Positions 17,752-27,344 of a DNA stretch of 48,006 bases are shown here, one piece after another (the first letter of the stretch is position 1; each line of letters begins with the position of its first letter). The notes below the pieces were generated by a model, which saw only the letters and a program-made list of their open reading frames with translations, made no database searches and had not been told where the DNA came from. Both the position numbers and the translations under genes were made by a program. Source of the DNA: Acidobacteriaceae bacterium (GTDB lineage: Bacteria; Acidobacteriota; Terriglobia; Terriglobales; Acidobacteriaceae); contig JAOAPL010000310.1 of NCBI GenBank assembly GCA_025462925.1, positions 1 to 48,006 of the forward strand, given 5' to 3'.

Positions 17752-18450
17752 CTAACTGGAACTCTTTAGTACCGCACTGCACCAATTGCGTCGCGTGGAC
17801 AATTCGTCCAACTTAGCGACTCGATGTTTCGGTTCTTTCGCACCCGCGGGCTTCAACCACAAGCCAGTATCAAACACACCGTTCGTCGTCCAGATCTGCA
17901 ACCATCCTTTAACACCGCCCAGGTAACTCGCCCATTTCTCCGAATACGGCCCCTGCTCAGGCCTTCGCGAGAACGGAGAACGGCTATGCGTCGGCAAGTA
18001 GCAGTTGCAGTTGTCCACGAGCACAATTCCTCCAGGTTTGACCAGGGAGATCGCAGACAAAGCGCAATGGTCTCGGGCGGCGCCATCCACAAGACAGAAA
18101 TCGAAGCTTTCAGGTGGAAATTTGGCCGCAACGGCGCAGTAGTCCCGCTCATCCTGACAAAGATGGTATTCCACATTTTTCAACTGCTTTCGTGCAAGTT
18201 CTGTACTGACCCGCTGGTGCCATTCGGCGTTCTGTTCTACGCTTACGAGGCTTCCAACTCTTTCCCCAAACCAAAGTGTGCTTCGTCCCGATCCCCATTC
18301 GAAGCCTCGATCATCAGGCATCAGCCAGTTATCCAAAATTTCCACCATCAGTTGAGTGAGCCATGGGGCGTTCGGATACCTTCGCTGGTAAATCATTAAG
18401 CCTATGCGGTGATAGATATATCGTGGTGTCAAGTGCCGGAATTGGCGCAT
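17752..18450 (-). CDS. Class I SAM-dependent methyltransferase, O-methyltransferase-like
   Basis: This 232-residue protein has a Rossmann-type SAM-binding core: GFEWGSGRSTLWFGERVG (motif I, 49-66), LVSVEQNAEWHQRV (acidic residue after strand 2), FDFCLVDGAARDHCALSA (motif II), and VKPGGIVLVDNCNCY (motif III). The VDG-x(3)-R/D pattern and the PGG-x-V-x-[VL]-D-[ND] strand resemble caffeoyl-CoA-type and glycan O-methyltransferases. The acceptor is unknown; a sugar of the exported polysaccharide is the natural guess from the location. The N-terminal 40 residues are basic and aromatic. The ATG at 18450 is preceded by AAGGGG at eight bases. It lies 154 bases downstream of the Wzz-like gene. Confidence 0.8.
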   Translation of the reverse strand: MRQFRHLTPRYIYHRIGLMIYQRRYPNAPWLTQLMVEILDNWLMPDDRGFEWGSGRSTLWFGERVGSLVSVEQNAEWHQRVSTELARKQLKNVEYHLCQDERDYCAVAAKFPPESFDFCLVDGAARDHCALSAISLVKPGGIVLVDNCNCYLPTHSRSPFSRRPEQGPYSEKWASYLGGVKGWLQIWTTNGVFDTGLWLKPAGAKEPKHRVAKLDELSTRRNWCSAVLKSSS

Positions 18451-18604
18451 ACGTTATTCCCCTTCTGTGTGATCGATTCACGGAATGGCAACCGGCATTT
18501 CACCGTTGGAGCTCCTTCCCACCGTCAAATCCGGCGCGCAGACTCGACACGGCCTGCTACAACCAACTAATTTTGATTAAGCGAACAGCACAGATTCCAA
18601 GTTC

Positions 18605-19855
18605 TTATGTCCGCGTAGATTGGAACGAGAGCAGGTCTCTTAGGGCGTCCAAACGTGCGGCCTGCGCGGGGTCGGATCTTAGAGACTCTTTTAGTTCCAG
18701 CAGAAATGCCAAAAGTGCTCCAATGAATCCGCCTATGAAAGTGCACAGCAAAATGATCAGTAATCGTGCTGGTCTGGATTTTCTTTCTGGCTCTATGGCT
18801 TTATCCATCACCTGAATCAAAGGGGCATTCTTGGCCTCGTCAATTCTTGCTGCCTCGTATTGCTTGGCAAGAATTTCAAATATCGCTTCAAAATACTTCA
18901 CATTGCGCAGCTTTCTCATGTATTCAAGGCCGGCCTCCGGTACTCGCCCTGTACCGACTTGAATATCGCCATTACCGGAGCTCTTATCCCGTTCCAATTT
19001 CGCGAGCTGCGACCGCAGGGCATCCAATTCTTGCTGCAGCCGGACGATATCCGGGTTTGCATTAGTCGCGAATGATCGCATGCCTTGCAACTGCACTTCT
19101 CTTGTGGCTATTTGAGCGCGAAGGTTGGCGACGGATTCGATAATCGCTTTCGCTTGACTTTCGAGCTGAATCAATCCGGTGGTTTCCTGCGTCTTTTTCA
19201 GATCAACTTCTGCGTTACTAAGGTTTTCTTTTGCCAACTGCAGCTGACTTTCAAAGAACAACCGCCTTTGAGATGCTTCGGTTACGGCTAGGGCCTGAGA
19301 TAGTTTCAGCAGCTCCTCCACATATCCGTTGGCCAATGCGGATGCCAATTTCGGGTCTCTATTCGATACGGATACTGAAATCAAACCATCTTTGCCAACC
19401 GAGATCTCAGAGTCATCTGCCAGTCTCTCGCGAGCCTCTATTAAAAGCTTCAGACGATAACAGTCCTGTAGTTTAAAGCGAAGAACCAGAGCTTCTGTAA
19501 TTGTGCGACTTTGAAGCATCGCGGCATAAAGTTCAGTGACGCTGGAAGTCTTTGATACAAGGCCCTGCCCGGCTAATCCCGCAAGCGAACCCAGTTGCCC
19601 GAGCATCGCTGCCGTGCTCGATTGCGCCTGTTGCGGCGGCAACAATTTTGTCGTGGCCGTATAAATATTCGGAAGGAACAACACTGTAACTAGAGTCACA
19701 ACGGCAGAAGCAACCGTTAGGCGCGCAATCAATACCTTTCGTTTTGCAAGTACGATCAAGAGATCCAAAAGGTTAATGGTATCCGCGTCACGTGATACTC
19801 CATCGCCCCCCGGCTTTGCGGCGGCCGAATACGCATTGTCAATAATGGTCTGCAT
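18605..19855 (-). CDS. Polysaccharide co-polymerase, Wzz/GumC-like chain-length determinant
   Basis: This 416-residue inner-membrane protein has a cytoplasmic head, a first transmembrane helix near residues 42-62 and the LFLPNIYTATTKLLPPQQ stretch that opens the Wzz domain. A long periplasmic coiled coil follows (about 185-320, rich in Gln, Glu, Leu and Arg). A second transmembrane helix with the Pro/Gly-rich motif (RPARLLIILLCTFIGGFIGA) is near the C-terminus. It would control chain length and couple polymerisation to the Wza-like outer-membrane exporter encoded just upstream. There is no C-terminal tyrosine kinase domain. The start is the ATG at 19855, 28 bases after the stop of the export gene; the frame running to 19933 overlaps that gene and is unlikely. 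Confidence 0.9.
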   Translation of the reverse strand: MQTIIDNAYSAAAKPGGDGVSRDADTINLLDLLIVLAKRKVLIARLTVASAVVTLVTVLFLPNIYTATTKLLPPQQAQSSTAAMLGQLGSLAGLAGQGLVSKTSSVTELYAAMLQSRTITEALVLRFKLQDCYRLKLLIEARERLADDSEISVGKDGLISVSVSNRDPKLASALANGYVEELLKLSQALAVTEASQRRLFFESQLQLAKENLSNAEVDLKKTQETTGLIQLESQAKAIIESVANLRAQIATREVQLQGMRSFATNANPDIVRLQQELDALRSQLAKLERDKSSGNGDIQVGTGRVPEAGLEYMRKLRNVKYFEAIFEILAKQYEAARIDEAKNAPLIQVMDKAIEPERKSRPARLLIILLCTFIGGFIGALLAFLLELKESLRSDPAQAARLDALRDLLSFQSTRT

Positions 19856-19883
19856 AGAATCTCGGGACGTCACGTGGACGCAA

Positions 19884-22385
19884 TTATTTCGTGAGCGTGT
19901 TGATAGCGGCAACGCCCAATGCGAACTGTCCAATCACTTGGGACCAATCTTTTAAACCCTTCAATACGCTTGTCTTGTCCAGTTGCTCGGGAATAACAAT
20001 TGTGTCGCCAGGCATTAGCTTAAGAGACTCGAAGCCGCTGCTGAACCAACCTGCTGATCGCGATTTGCTGACGATTGACCCATCGGCGCGCACCACAAAC
20101 GAGTGGGATCGATCCGCTTCCCGAGTACCGCCTCCTGCCTTATGCACATAAAAATCAATGTTGTTCCTAGATTGATACAGATATGAATTGTCATTGTAGA
20201 CCGCCCCGACAACATTCACTGTTGATGGCACATAGGGAACTACGAAACGATCGCCGTCTTCCAGAAGAAGGGTGGGGAGCGCATCGACTCCCGTCTGGCT
20301 TGGCTTCAGGCCCAGCACGACGCGGCCAGTTGCTTTGACTTGCTTTAGTTTTTCAACCAGCTTGCGTTGCGTGTCAACTCTGTCCTTTAAGGCTAATGCT
20401 TCTTCGGTACTCACGACGTTTTGTGATTTATTCGAAGTCCTACGCTCGACATCCCTTTCGAATCTGTCCACGAGTTCGTCCAAATTCTTCTGTTGTGTTT
20501 CCCTTGCGGACTCTCTTGTGAATTCGGCACCGAAAAGATAGGCGTTTGTGGTTAAGCCGCCTACACGAGCTACCAGTTGCGGCAAGGTTTCTCCCGGCTT
20601 CACCTCGTATACCCCAGCCGAAGCGAACTCGCCTTCGAGCGTCACAAATTTGCTGCGATTCTCTTCTGGGACTTTGATATCTAGCTGTGAAAAAATCGTG
20701 ATTACATCGCCGGGCTGCAGCAACAGATTATCCGCATTCTCGCCTCCGCTTATCGCTTTGCCCAAATTGAATGGAACCAAATTCGTGGCCAGCGATTCAC
20801 GATTGAGACGCTGGACAACTGCGTAATCCCAATTGATATCAGGTGCTGTCCTGCGTATCTCATTAGAGAACTTCGCTTGGTTCAGACGATTCGCTTTTTC
20901 AACAGTTGCGCTTTGCTTGCCGAAACCGGCCCGTTGAGATCTCTCGCCTTGGATATCGTCTTGGATCTCGTCTTGATTGCCGCGAACCGCTTTATCATCC
21001 AAGTGACCATCCGTACCCGCCGAGTATCCATCTGTACCGGTAAAGTAACCATCGATACCGCGGCCTCCGCGGATGTTGCTCGATGGCAGCCTTGCCGTTC
21101 GCTTAATCTCGAAGTCATCTTTGCCAAGATCACTTTGAGCCAACCAGAAATTTCGCGTCACCAAAGCTTCTCGACTGGTAATCAGGTCACTGATTCGAAT
21201 TCCTTCTTTCCAAGGATAACGACCGGGGGCGGCAACGTTACCTCGAATCGTTATGGCATTGTCGAAGCGAGCTGAGAGTGCTCTCAGGGTAACCAAATCC
21301 CCGTCCTGCAGAATACGTCCAAAACCAGAATCGTCCAATGTGAACTCTTCGATGGCGCGCACAGATCGGTCTTTAATTCTTTCAACGGTTGCCTTCTGGC
21401 CGGATGCCGTTGACGTGAGACCTCCTGCAAGCTGGATCAAGTCGCCTAAATTCGTTTTAGGTTTTATCTCGTAGATTGCAGGGACATTGACGCTGCCATT
21501 CATCGCGATCGTGGGGCCAACCGGTGGAATGTAAATAACGTCCCCAGGCAGCAATTGCGCATCCTTGCTCTTGTCTCCATTTATGAACAGATCGTAAAGG
21601 TCGAACTCAGTAATGACTTGAGCACCACGTTTGAGTTGGATTCTGCGCATTGACCCCTTTGCAGAGGGGCCACCGGAAGCAAATACTGCATTTACAAGTG
21701 TACTCAGCGAACTCACGGTATAGCTTCCGGGGCGCTTGGCTTGGCCCACGACAAAGACCTGAATAGAGCGCAGTTGCCCCAATGTTACGTTCAGATCAAA
21801 ATCGCGAAAAACACGACCGATTGCCGACTTGAGCAAGGGTTGCAGCTCTCGATATTTCACGCCGGAAACATTCACATTACCGACCTTTGGTATGAACAAA
21901 TTGCCGACGCGGTCCACTACAGCATGGTAGTCGATGTCAATTTGTCCCCATCCTCGGAGCATGATCTCGTCGCCCGGCCCAATCACATACTCCGAAGTGA
22001 CCGGCACACGATCAACTGGAGCAAAAGTGGACGGCACCCCACGAAACAGGTCCTGTCCGAACATCCTCAGCTTTTGCTCTGTGGAAGCAAACACAAATTG
22101 TTGAAATTCGGTTTGCGGCTCGGGTTGTTCTCTAGCCTCCTCGTTGCGAATTCTGAAGGATTCCCTGTCGTCAGAGTCGGAGCGGCGGGCAGTAGGGTTA
22201 GCGGAATCCGAGTTTGTAATTCGTTCTCTTCCAGGCTGGGCAGGCCTGTCCTCCGTATTTTGAGGGTAACGGGTAGACTGCCTATCTTGTGAGCTCGGAT
22301 ACTGTCCCGACTCTTGCGAAGATTGTCCGTACATCCCTGTGAGAGAGCTTAGGAACAAAAATAGAGCTAATAACCCACGATACAT
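19884..22385 (-). CDS. Wza-like polysaccharide export protein with multiple SLBB domains
   Basis: This is an 833-residue secreted protein. MYRGLLALFLFLSSLTGMYGQ is a signal peptide, which places the start at the ATG at 22385 (AGGG eight bases upstream). A low-complexity polar linker leads to the polysaccharide export domain (EYVIGPGDEIMLRGWG, then LFIPKVGNVNVSG). Several SLBB-type repeats follow: VFVVGQAKRPGSYTVSS, MNGSVNVPAIYEIKPKTN, IRGNVAAPGRYPWKEG, LEGEFASAGVYEVKPGE and VNVVGAVYNDNSYLYQ. It would form the outer-membrane/periplasmic export channel together with the Wzz-like protein. There is no lipobox cysteine after the signal peptide, unlike E. coli Wza. An insert near the middle carries a short GTDGY-type repeat, and a Lys/Glu-rich helix precedes the last domain. 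It is much longer than Wza (about 380). Confidence 0.9.
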   Translation of the reverse strand: MYRGLLALFLFLSSLTGMYGQSSQESGQYPSSQDRQSTRYPQNTEDRPAQPGRERITNSDSANPTARRSDSDDRESFRIRNEEAREQPEPQTEFQQFVFASTEQKLRMFGQDLFRGVPSTFAPVDRVPVTSEYVIGPGDEIMLRGWGQIDIDYHAVVDRVGNLFIPKVGNVNVSGVKYRELQPLLKSAIGRVFRDFDLNVTLGQLRSIQVFVVGQAKRPGSYTVSSLSTLVNAVFASGGPSAKGSMRRIQLKRGAQVITEFDLYDLFINGDKSKDAQLLPGDVIYIPPVGPTIAMNGSVNVPAIYEIKPKTNLGDLIQLAGGLTSTASGQKATVERIKDRSVRAIEEFTLDDSGFGRILQDGDLVTLRALSARFDNAITIRGNVAAPGRYPWKEGIRISDLITSREALVTRNFWLAQSDLGKDDFEIKRTARLPSSNIRGGRGIDGYFTGTDGYSAGTDGHLDDKAVRGNQDEIQDDIQGERSQRAGFGKQSATVEKANRLNQAKFSNEIRRTAPDINWDYAVVQRLNRESLATNLVPFNLGKAISGGENADNLLLQPGDVITIFSQLDIKVPEENRSKFVTLEGEFASAGVYEVKPGETLPQLVARVGGLTTNAYLFGAEFTRESARETQQKNLDELVDRFERDVERRTSNKSQNVVSTEEALALKDRVDTQRKLVEKLKQVKATGRVVLGLKPSQTGVDALPTLLLEDGDRFVVPYVPSTVNVVGAVYNDNSYLYQSRNNIDFYVHKAGGGTREADRSHSFVVRADGSIVSKSRSAGWFSSGFESLKLMPGDTIVIPEQLDKTSVLKGLKDWSQVIGQFALGVAAINTLTK

Positions 22386-22566
22386 TTTGATTGCCCTACA
22401 ATCGAATAATTCTAAATAGTTTGTCTTCAACTTGATTACACCGGTTCGCATCGCCTGCATGTAACAGTTCCCTGCTTCACAGGAATCTGCCGGAATTCAA
22501 CTTAGCGTGGCGGATTGATAGATATACCACATCATCCCCAAGCGATAACACAGGGAAGCTCATCAG

Positions 22567-25104
22567 CTAAGGCAAAGGCCTTTTGCTCCTTGGGTGGAGG
22601 ACGAACATAATGGAAGTGCTCAGGTCCGACTGTTGTTGTAGGGATAAAACAGGAAACTTCCATCTTTCGTACTGAGTTGTAACACTGAAACTTGTAGTCG
22701 GACCAAATTCCCAATCCACTCCGGCCCGGAAATCGTCATAGCGTCCTCCGCCGATGAAGTTCGGATTTACATTTGCGTTTCGATAAGCCAGTTGCAGTTT
22801 CTTTCTCCCCGAGAACCAGTATGTGCTTGAAGCGTTGAACCCACTTCCCTCTCTTCCAATCCAGTCTCCCAGGAGTTGACTCCGGTTTGTATACCCATTT
22901 AGAAAGCGATTGTTGCTGTAAGCGACCCCATCCCCATTCAAATTTGGAATATCGGTGTAAACACCTTCCGCCCTGAAATCTAACTTGTGAACCCAAGGTA
23001 ACCGAGGCAAATAGATTCCGGGACGAAATGACGACTTGCGCGGAAAGGAGATAGGTGAAAATTCGTCCTCAGTAAATGCATCGCTGTACAAGATCAGCCA
23101 GTTGCGCAGTTTCGGGACTCGATAGCTGAAATCGAAACCGCTACGCCGATCGCCGGGATCCCCGTCCTGTCCGGGAACGGTATTTCCAAGCGAATAGCTG
23201 TTCAGCAAGGCACGAAAATTCAGAGGAAGTCCTGGGCCGCCCCACACCGTTGTCTCAGAAAAACCAAATTCCAGATTTGGAGTCGGCTTGAAACTAAACT
23301 TCTCTCCATGTAGTAGCGGCTGATTGCTTAATGAAGGGCCGAATAATCCATTTGCGGTCCGAACAAATGTATGTCCCGAAAGCTGACCTAGGAAGAACTC
23401 GGTGCGAACGGGTCCTAGGAAGCCGAACACACTAGGCAATTTCATCGGCGTAACTCTGCTTACCCGAAACATTGGAACGGGTTCGGCATTGTTCGAGAAA
23501 TTAAGCGCGCCATTCTCTCCCGGTCCCCACCACAGTGACTGCTTGCCGAATGAAAACTGCCAGTTGTTTATCGTGTAGCTGGCGTACGCGTCCAGGAGAC
23601 GAAATTGATTTAGCTCCGTGTGCACCGACGGCTGCACCGGGGTAAAGTCTGCAATTGCAATTGCATTCATGGCTTGCGCTGAGAGCCCCGGGGCCGACGG
23701 GGAATGCTGATATTCGCCTTGCACGTAAAAAGCCCATCTGCCATGAGTGGCTGAACCAGATATGCCGGTAATGGCATTGAAACCTTCCTGATAAGGGCGC
23801 CCGTAATCGTTATAGATCGTTTCGCCGAAGTGATATCCATCAGTTAACGGCTGCCCTGAAATCGCCGTTACCCTACTGTAAACAGAATCAAGCCTAAACA
23901 CGGGAGCAAGCGTACCTGCCGAGACTTCCGCATCCATTGCAAATTCGGCCTTAAGCGATTCGATAAGGTGCTCCGGCTCAACGCTGTCTTCATTACCCAG
24001 GGACTCGTCAGCTTCTTCGACAAGTCCCAAACATTCCATTCGCGTCCATGGCTTGAGCCCGCTGAAGCCAGAACGAATAAGTCCCATTGCGGTTAGACGA
24101 TCAATGGCCGGATAGACCCAACTATCGAGGGGAACATAGGTCGAACCCAAAGATCCGCGCGCAGTGCCTTCATCCCTCACCGGGTGGATAGTTCCAATGT
24201 CGACCCCAGGAAGGTCCGCATCATGGTGCCGTTTATAAACTTGGTTGCCTATGGCCCAACCCAAAGCGCTACCCACTACTACATCCGACGGGAAGTGCTG
24301 GCGTCCCGTAACGCGCGCCAGGCTGATAGCAGAAGCTAATCCATAAACGCCGATTTTTGTAAGAGGTCCTGGGTACTCACGGGCCAATACCGCAGCCATA
24401 CTCCACGCTGCCATCGCGTGTGCAGACGGGAAAGAATCTCCGCTCGGCTGAAAGAAGCCCCCCTGTCCATCTCCGTCAAACGGCCTTTGTCTGCGTAGCA
24501 TGTACTTCAACCCGTAGGTCACTGCCAAACTATTAGCCAGCGCCTCCGAGCCGAGTATGCCAGTTTCGTGGGCGTGATCGTTCGCCTTAAAACGTCCGAG
24601 AAAATAGAGTCCACCAACTGAAGCGCCTAGGGCCACTACGCTCATATCAGAGAACGTTTTACTGGTCTGGGCATGGGCATCCGTTACACTCAAGCCGCGG
24701 TATGCATCCACGTCGCGATACATTATTCCTGCAACAATACCTGCGGCAGGAACAAGCCAGAAGGAGTCTTTCCGCTTAAGACGCAAGGGACTCATCCAGA
24801 TGTCGCGTTGATCTCGAATGAAATTGATGGCAAAAGAGCGCTCGAGGGAGGGCGTTGAAAGCTGTCGGCCTATTGTATTTTTTTCTGGCTCCGAAGAACT
24901 ATCGGGTTTACTGCCTGTTGATTCTGGCCCTGCCTTAACGTTTGCGCCGCGTCGGTCTGTACGACTGTCGGATTCCCTTGAAGTTGCTGGTTTGGAAATT
25001 CCGGTTCCATTCTGCGCGATGCAAAGTTGCGGAATGATAGCAATGATAATTGCCGTGATTCTTATTAACACTGCTTGCTTGCTTTCGATTCGGGGACACA
25101 TCAT
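22567..25104 (-). CDS. PAP2 phosphatase domain fused to a Wzi-type outer-membrane barrel
   Basis: This 845-residue protein joins two families. An N-terminal signal-like helix (about 10-30) and a polar Ser/Glu linker lead to a PAP2 domain. Its three motifs are all present: KX6RP (K200 to P208), PSAH (226-229) and R264-x5-H270-x3-D274. From about 325, LDSWVYPAIDRLTAMGLI opens a capsule-assembly Wzi-type region, followed by a long beta-strand-rich barrel with QFSFGKQSLWWGPGENGALN. Wzi anchors capsule at the outer membrane; PAP2 enzymes remove phosphate from lipid pyrophosphates. The fused protein may couple carrier recycling or lipid dephosphorylation to surface attachment, which is inference. 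It lies 181 bases upstream of the Wza-like gene and downstream of fcl. No clear ribosome-binding site precedes the two adjacent ATG codons. Confidence 0.85.
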   Translation of the reverse strand: MMCPRIESKQAVLIRITAIIIAIIPQLCIAQNGTGISKPATSRESDSRTDRRGANVKAGPESTGSKPDSSSEPEKNTIGRQLSTPSLERSFAINFIRDQRDIWMSPLRLKRKDSFWLVPAAGIVAGIMYRDVDAYRGLSVTDAHAQTSKTFSDMSVVALGASVGGLYFLGRFKANDHAHETGILGSEALANSLAVTYGLKYMLRRQRPFDGDGQGGFFQPSGDSFPSAHAMAAWSMAAVLAREYPGPLTKIGVYGLASAISLARVTGRQHFPSDVVVGSALGWAIGNQVYKRHHDADLPGVDIGTIHPVRDEGTARGSLGSTYVPLDSWVYPAIDRLTAMGLIRSGFSGLKPWTRMECLGLVEEADESLGNEDSVEPEHLIESLKAEFAMDAEVSAGTLAPVFRLDSVYSRVTAISGQPLTDGYHFGETIYNDYGRPYQEGFNAITGISGSATHGRWAFYVQGEYQHSPSAPGLSAQAMNAIAIADFTPVQPSVHTELNQFRLLDAYASYTINNWQFSFGKQSLWWGPGENGALNFSNNAEPVPMFRVSRVTPMKLPSVFGFLGPVRTEFFLGQLSGHTFVRTANGLFGPSLSNQPLLHGEKFSFKPTPNLEFGFSETTVWGGPGLPLNFRALLNSYSLGNTVPGQDGDPGDRRSGFDFSYRVPKLRNWLILYSDAFTEDEFSPISFPRKSSFRPGIYLPRLPWVHKLDFRAEGVYTDIPNLNGDGVAYSNNRFLNGYTNRSQLLGDWIGREGSGFNASSTYWFSGRKKLQLAYRNANVNPNFIGGGRYDDFRAGVDWEFGPTTSFSVTTQYERWKFPVLSLQQQSDLSTSIMFVLHPRSKRPLP

Positions 25105-25184
25105 TTTGTTTTGTTCACTCGATCGACTGGTCCAGTCGAAAACGCTAATATCAAGAATTCCAACACTGGAATTGGCTAGTTCTA

Positions 25185-26141
25185 TTAAGACCGCATGAAA
25201 TCTTGATAGCTTTGCGTCAAGCCTGAGCGCAAATCTATCTTCGGACTCCAGCCGAGCGCGCTCAATCGATTGACATCCAATAACTTTCGCGGGGTACCAT
25301 CAGGTTTTGAGGTGTCGAACACCAACTCCCCCGGGAACCCGACTACCTCTGCCACAAGTTGCGCAAGCTCACGAATGGTGAAGTCCTCGCCACAGCCAAC
25401 ATTGATCAGCGGTGGACAGTCTCCGCCGTCAACAAGCGGTGAAAACTCTTCTTCGGGCAAGTTCATCAAAAAAATGCAGGCGTCCGCCGCGTCCGTGCTG
25501 AACAAGAATTCTCTCCGCGGGGATCCTGATCCCCAGACAACGACCTCGCTGGCATCACTTACTTTGGCCTCATGGAATTTGCGGATCAGAGCCGGAATCA
25601 CGTGTGAAGTCTGCAGATCGTAGCTGTCTCCGACGCCGTAAAGATTTGTAGGCATGGCGGCCAGAAACTCCGTCCTGTACTGCCGGTTGTATGCCCAACA
25701 CAACTCAATGCCAGCGATCTTCGCGATGGCGTACGGACGATTTGTAGGCTCCAGCGGGCCAGTAAGTAAGTATTCCTCTTTGATCGGCTGTGGACAGTGC
25801 TTCGGATAGATGCAACTTGACCCGAGCAGCAAAAGACGTCTCACCCCTGCCCGGAAGGCCTCATGAATAACTGATGTTTCGATGCTGAGGTTTTCAAAGA
25901 TGAATTCTGCCGGGAAATTTTGGTTGGCAAGTATCCCGCCAACCTTGGCCGCCGCGAGGAACACGTACTCGGGCCGTTCTTGTTGCATAAATGCTTCGAC
26001 GGCCTGCGGATCTCGAAGATCAAGCTCCGCTCGGGTTCGCAATAACAGATTGTTGTAACCTGCGGCACGGAGTTGACATACTATGGCGGAGCCAACCAGT
26101 CCACGGTGCCCGGCCACAAAGATTTTTGCTGAAGAGTCCAT
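25185..26141 (-). CDS. fcl: GDP-L-fucose synthase
   Basis: This 318-residue SDR converts GDP-4-keto-6-deoxy-D-mannose to GDP-L-fucose by 3,5-epimerisation and NADPH reduction in the cytoplasm. It has FVAGHRGLVGSAIV near the N-terminus, LLGSSCIYP with the catalytic Ser, YAIAK as the YxxxK pair, MPTNLYGVGD and the GSGSPRREFLF stretch typical of GDP-fucose synthases. Length is normal. The start at 26141 lies seven bases after the gmd stop. The frame continues upstream inside gmd, but the Rossmann motif sits correctly only from MDSSAKIF. gmd and fcl form a two-step operon supplying fucose (or a derivative) to the polysaccharide. Confidence 0.95.
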   Translation of the reverse strand: MDSSAKIFVAGHRGLVGSAIVCQLRAAGYNNLLLRTRAELDLRDPQAVEAFMQQERPEYVFLAAAKVGGILANQNFPAEFIFENLSIETSVIHEAFRAGVRRLLLLGSSCIYPKHCPQPIKEEYLLTGPLEPTNRPYAIAKIAGIELCWAYNRQYRTEFLAAMPTNLYGVGDSYDLQTSHVIPALIRKFHEAKVSDASEVVVWGSGSPRREFLFSTDAADACIFLMNLPEEEFSPLVDGGDCPPLINVGCGEDFTIRELAQLVAEVVGFPGELVFDTSKPDGTPRKLLDVNRLSALGWSPKIDLRSGLTQSYQDFMRS

Positions 26142-26148
26142 CAGGGGA

Positions 26149-27231
26149 TTATGCGTGCCGGCCGTAAACCTTGTAGCCATGATTCTTAACAAGGTCGTCT
26201 CGCTCGGCAGACTTCAGATCAACTGCGACCATTTCGGCAACAAGCTCTCTGAAACCGATCTTTGATGACCAACCAAGTTTTGTCCGCGCCTTGCTGGCGT
26301 CACCAATCAAGCTCTCAACTTCGGCTGGACGGAAGTATCTTGGATCTACTGCAACGACGCAATTTCCCTTGGAATCAAAACCCTTCTCGTCCTGTCCAAT
26401 ACCTTCCCATCGAATTACTAGTCCCAGTTCCGATGCAGCCGCATCGACGAACTCACGAACGCTGTGCTGTTCACCCGTAGCGATCACGAAATCTTCAGGC
26501 GTATCCTGCTGAAGCATGAGCCATTGCATTTCAACGTAATCACGTGCGTGTCCCCAATCACGCTTGGCGTTCAGGTTGCCCAAGTAAAGACAACCCTGCA
26601 ACCCCAATTTGATTCGGGCGAGTGCACGGGTAATCTTTCTCGTAACGAAAGTCTCACCCCTCACCGGAGATTCATGATTGAAAAGAATTCCATTGCATGC
26701 GTACATTCCGTACGCTTCGCGATAGTTGATCGTGATCCAGTAGGCGTAGAGCTTGGCAACCGCGTATGGCGAACGAGGATAAAAAGGAGTTTTTTCAGTC
26801 TGTGGAACTTCTTGTACCAAGCCGTAAAGTTCCGATGTTGACGCCTGATAGAACCGCGTTTTCTTCTCTAGTCCAAGCACTCGGATTGCTTCTAACAATC
26901 GAAGCGCCCCCAAGGCATCTGCGTTCGCAGAATATTCTGGCTCTTCGAATGACACTGCGACATGACTTTGCGCAGCGAGGTTATAAACTTCATCGGGCTG
27001 AACCTGTTGCATGATATGCAAAAGGCTGCTCGAGTCAGTCATATCACCGTGATGCAACACAAGTTTCCGGTTCGGCGTGTGCGGATCCTGGTAAAGATGG
27101 TCAATCCGGTCGGTGTTAAACAAGGAGGTGCGGCGCTTCATGCCGTGGACTTCATATCCCTTGTCCAGCAACAGTTCTGCTAAATACGAGCCATCTTGCC
27201 CAGTAATTCCTGTGATTAGTGCTCTTTTCAT
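26149..27231 (-). CDS. gmd: GDP-mannose 4,6-dehydratase
   Basis: This enzyme of about 360 residues makes GDP-4-keto-6-deoxy-D-mannose from GDP-D-mannose, the first step to GDP-L-fucose. It is recognised by [19 protein letters not shown] at the N-terminus, [18 protein letters not shown], the STSELYG catalytic stretch, [12 protein letters not shown] with the YxxxK pair, and [17 protein letters not shown], all diagnostic of Gmd. The ATG at 27231 is chosen; GAGGAA sits unusually close before it, and a TTG at 27240 is the alternative. It is followed directly by fcl. The mannose-1-phosphate guanylyltransferase needed for its substrate is not in this window. Confidence 0.96.
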   Translation of the reverse strand: MKRALITGITGQDGSYLAELLLDKGYEVHGMKRRTSLFNTDRIDHLYQDPHTPNRKLVLHHGDMTDSSSLLHIMQQVQPDEVYNLAAQSHVAVSFEEPEYSANADALGALRLLEAIRVLGLEKKTRFYQASTSELYGLVQEVPQTEKTPFYPRSPYAVAKLYAYWITINYREAYGMYACNGILFNHESPVRGETFVTRKITRALARIKLGLQGCLYLGNLNAKRDWGHARDYVEMQWLMLQQDTPEDFVIATGEQHSVREFVDAAASELGLVIRWEGIGQDEKGFDSKGNCVVAVDPRYFRPAEVESLIGDASKARTKLGWSSKIGFRELVAEMVAVDLKSAERDDLVKNHGYKVYGRHA

Positions 27232-27344
27232 CTTCCTCAAATGCGGTGATGCGTTGATTTCACGGTAGCCGAGGCAGGTATGCAGATACGCAGTGAAGGT
27301 ACTCAGATATTATCAGAAACTCACGCCGGTGAAGCGCAGCACCT

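Noticed and set aside
17824-18399. Plus-strand frame of 191 codons
   Set aside because: It is antisense to the O-methyltransferase-like gene, which has all its SAM motifs; the product resembles nothing and is Arg/Ser-rich.
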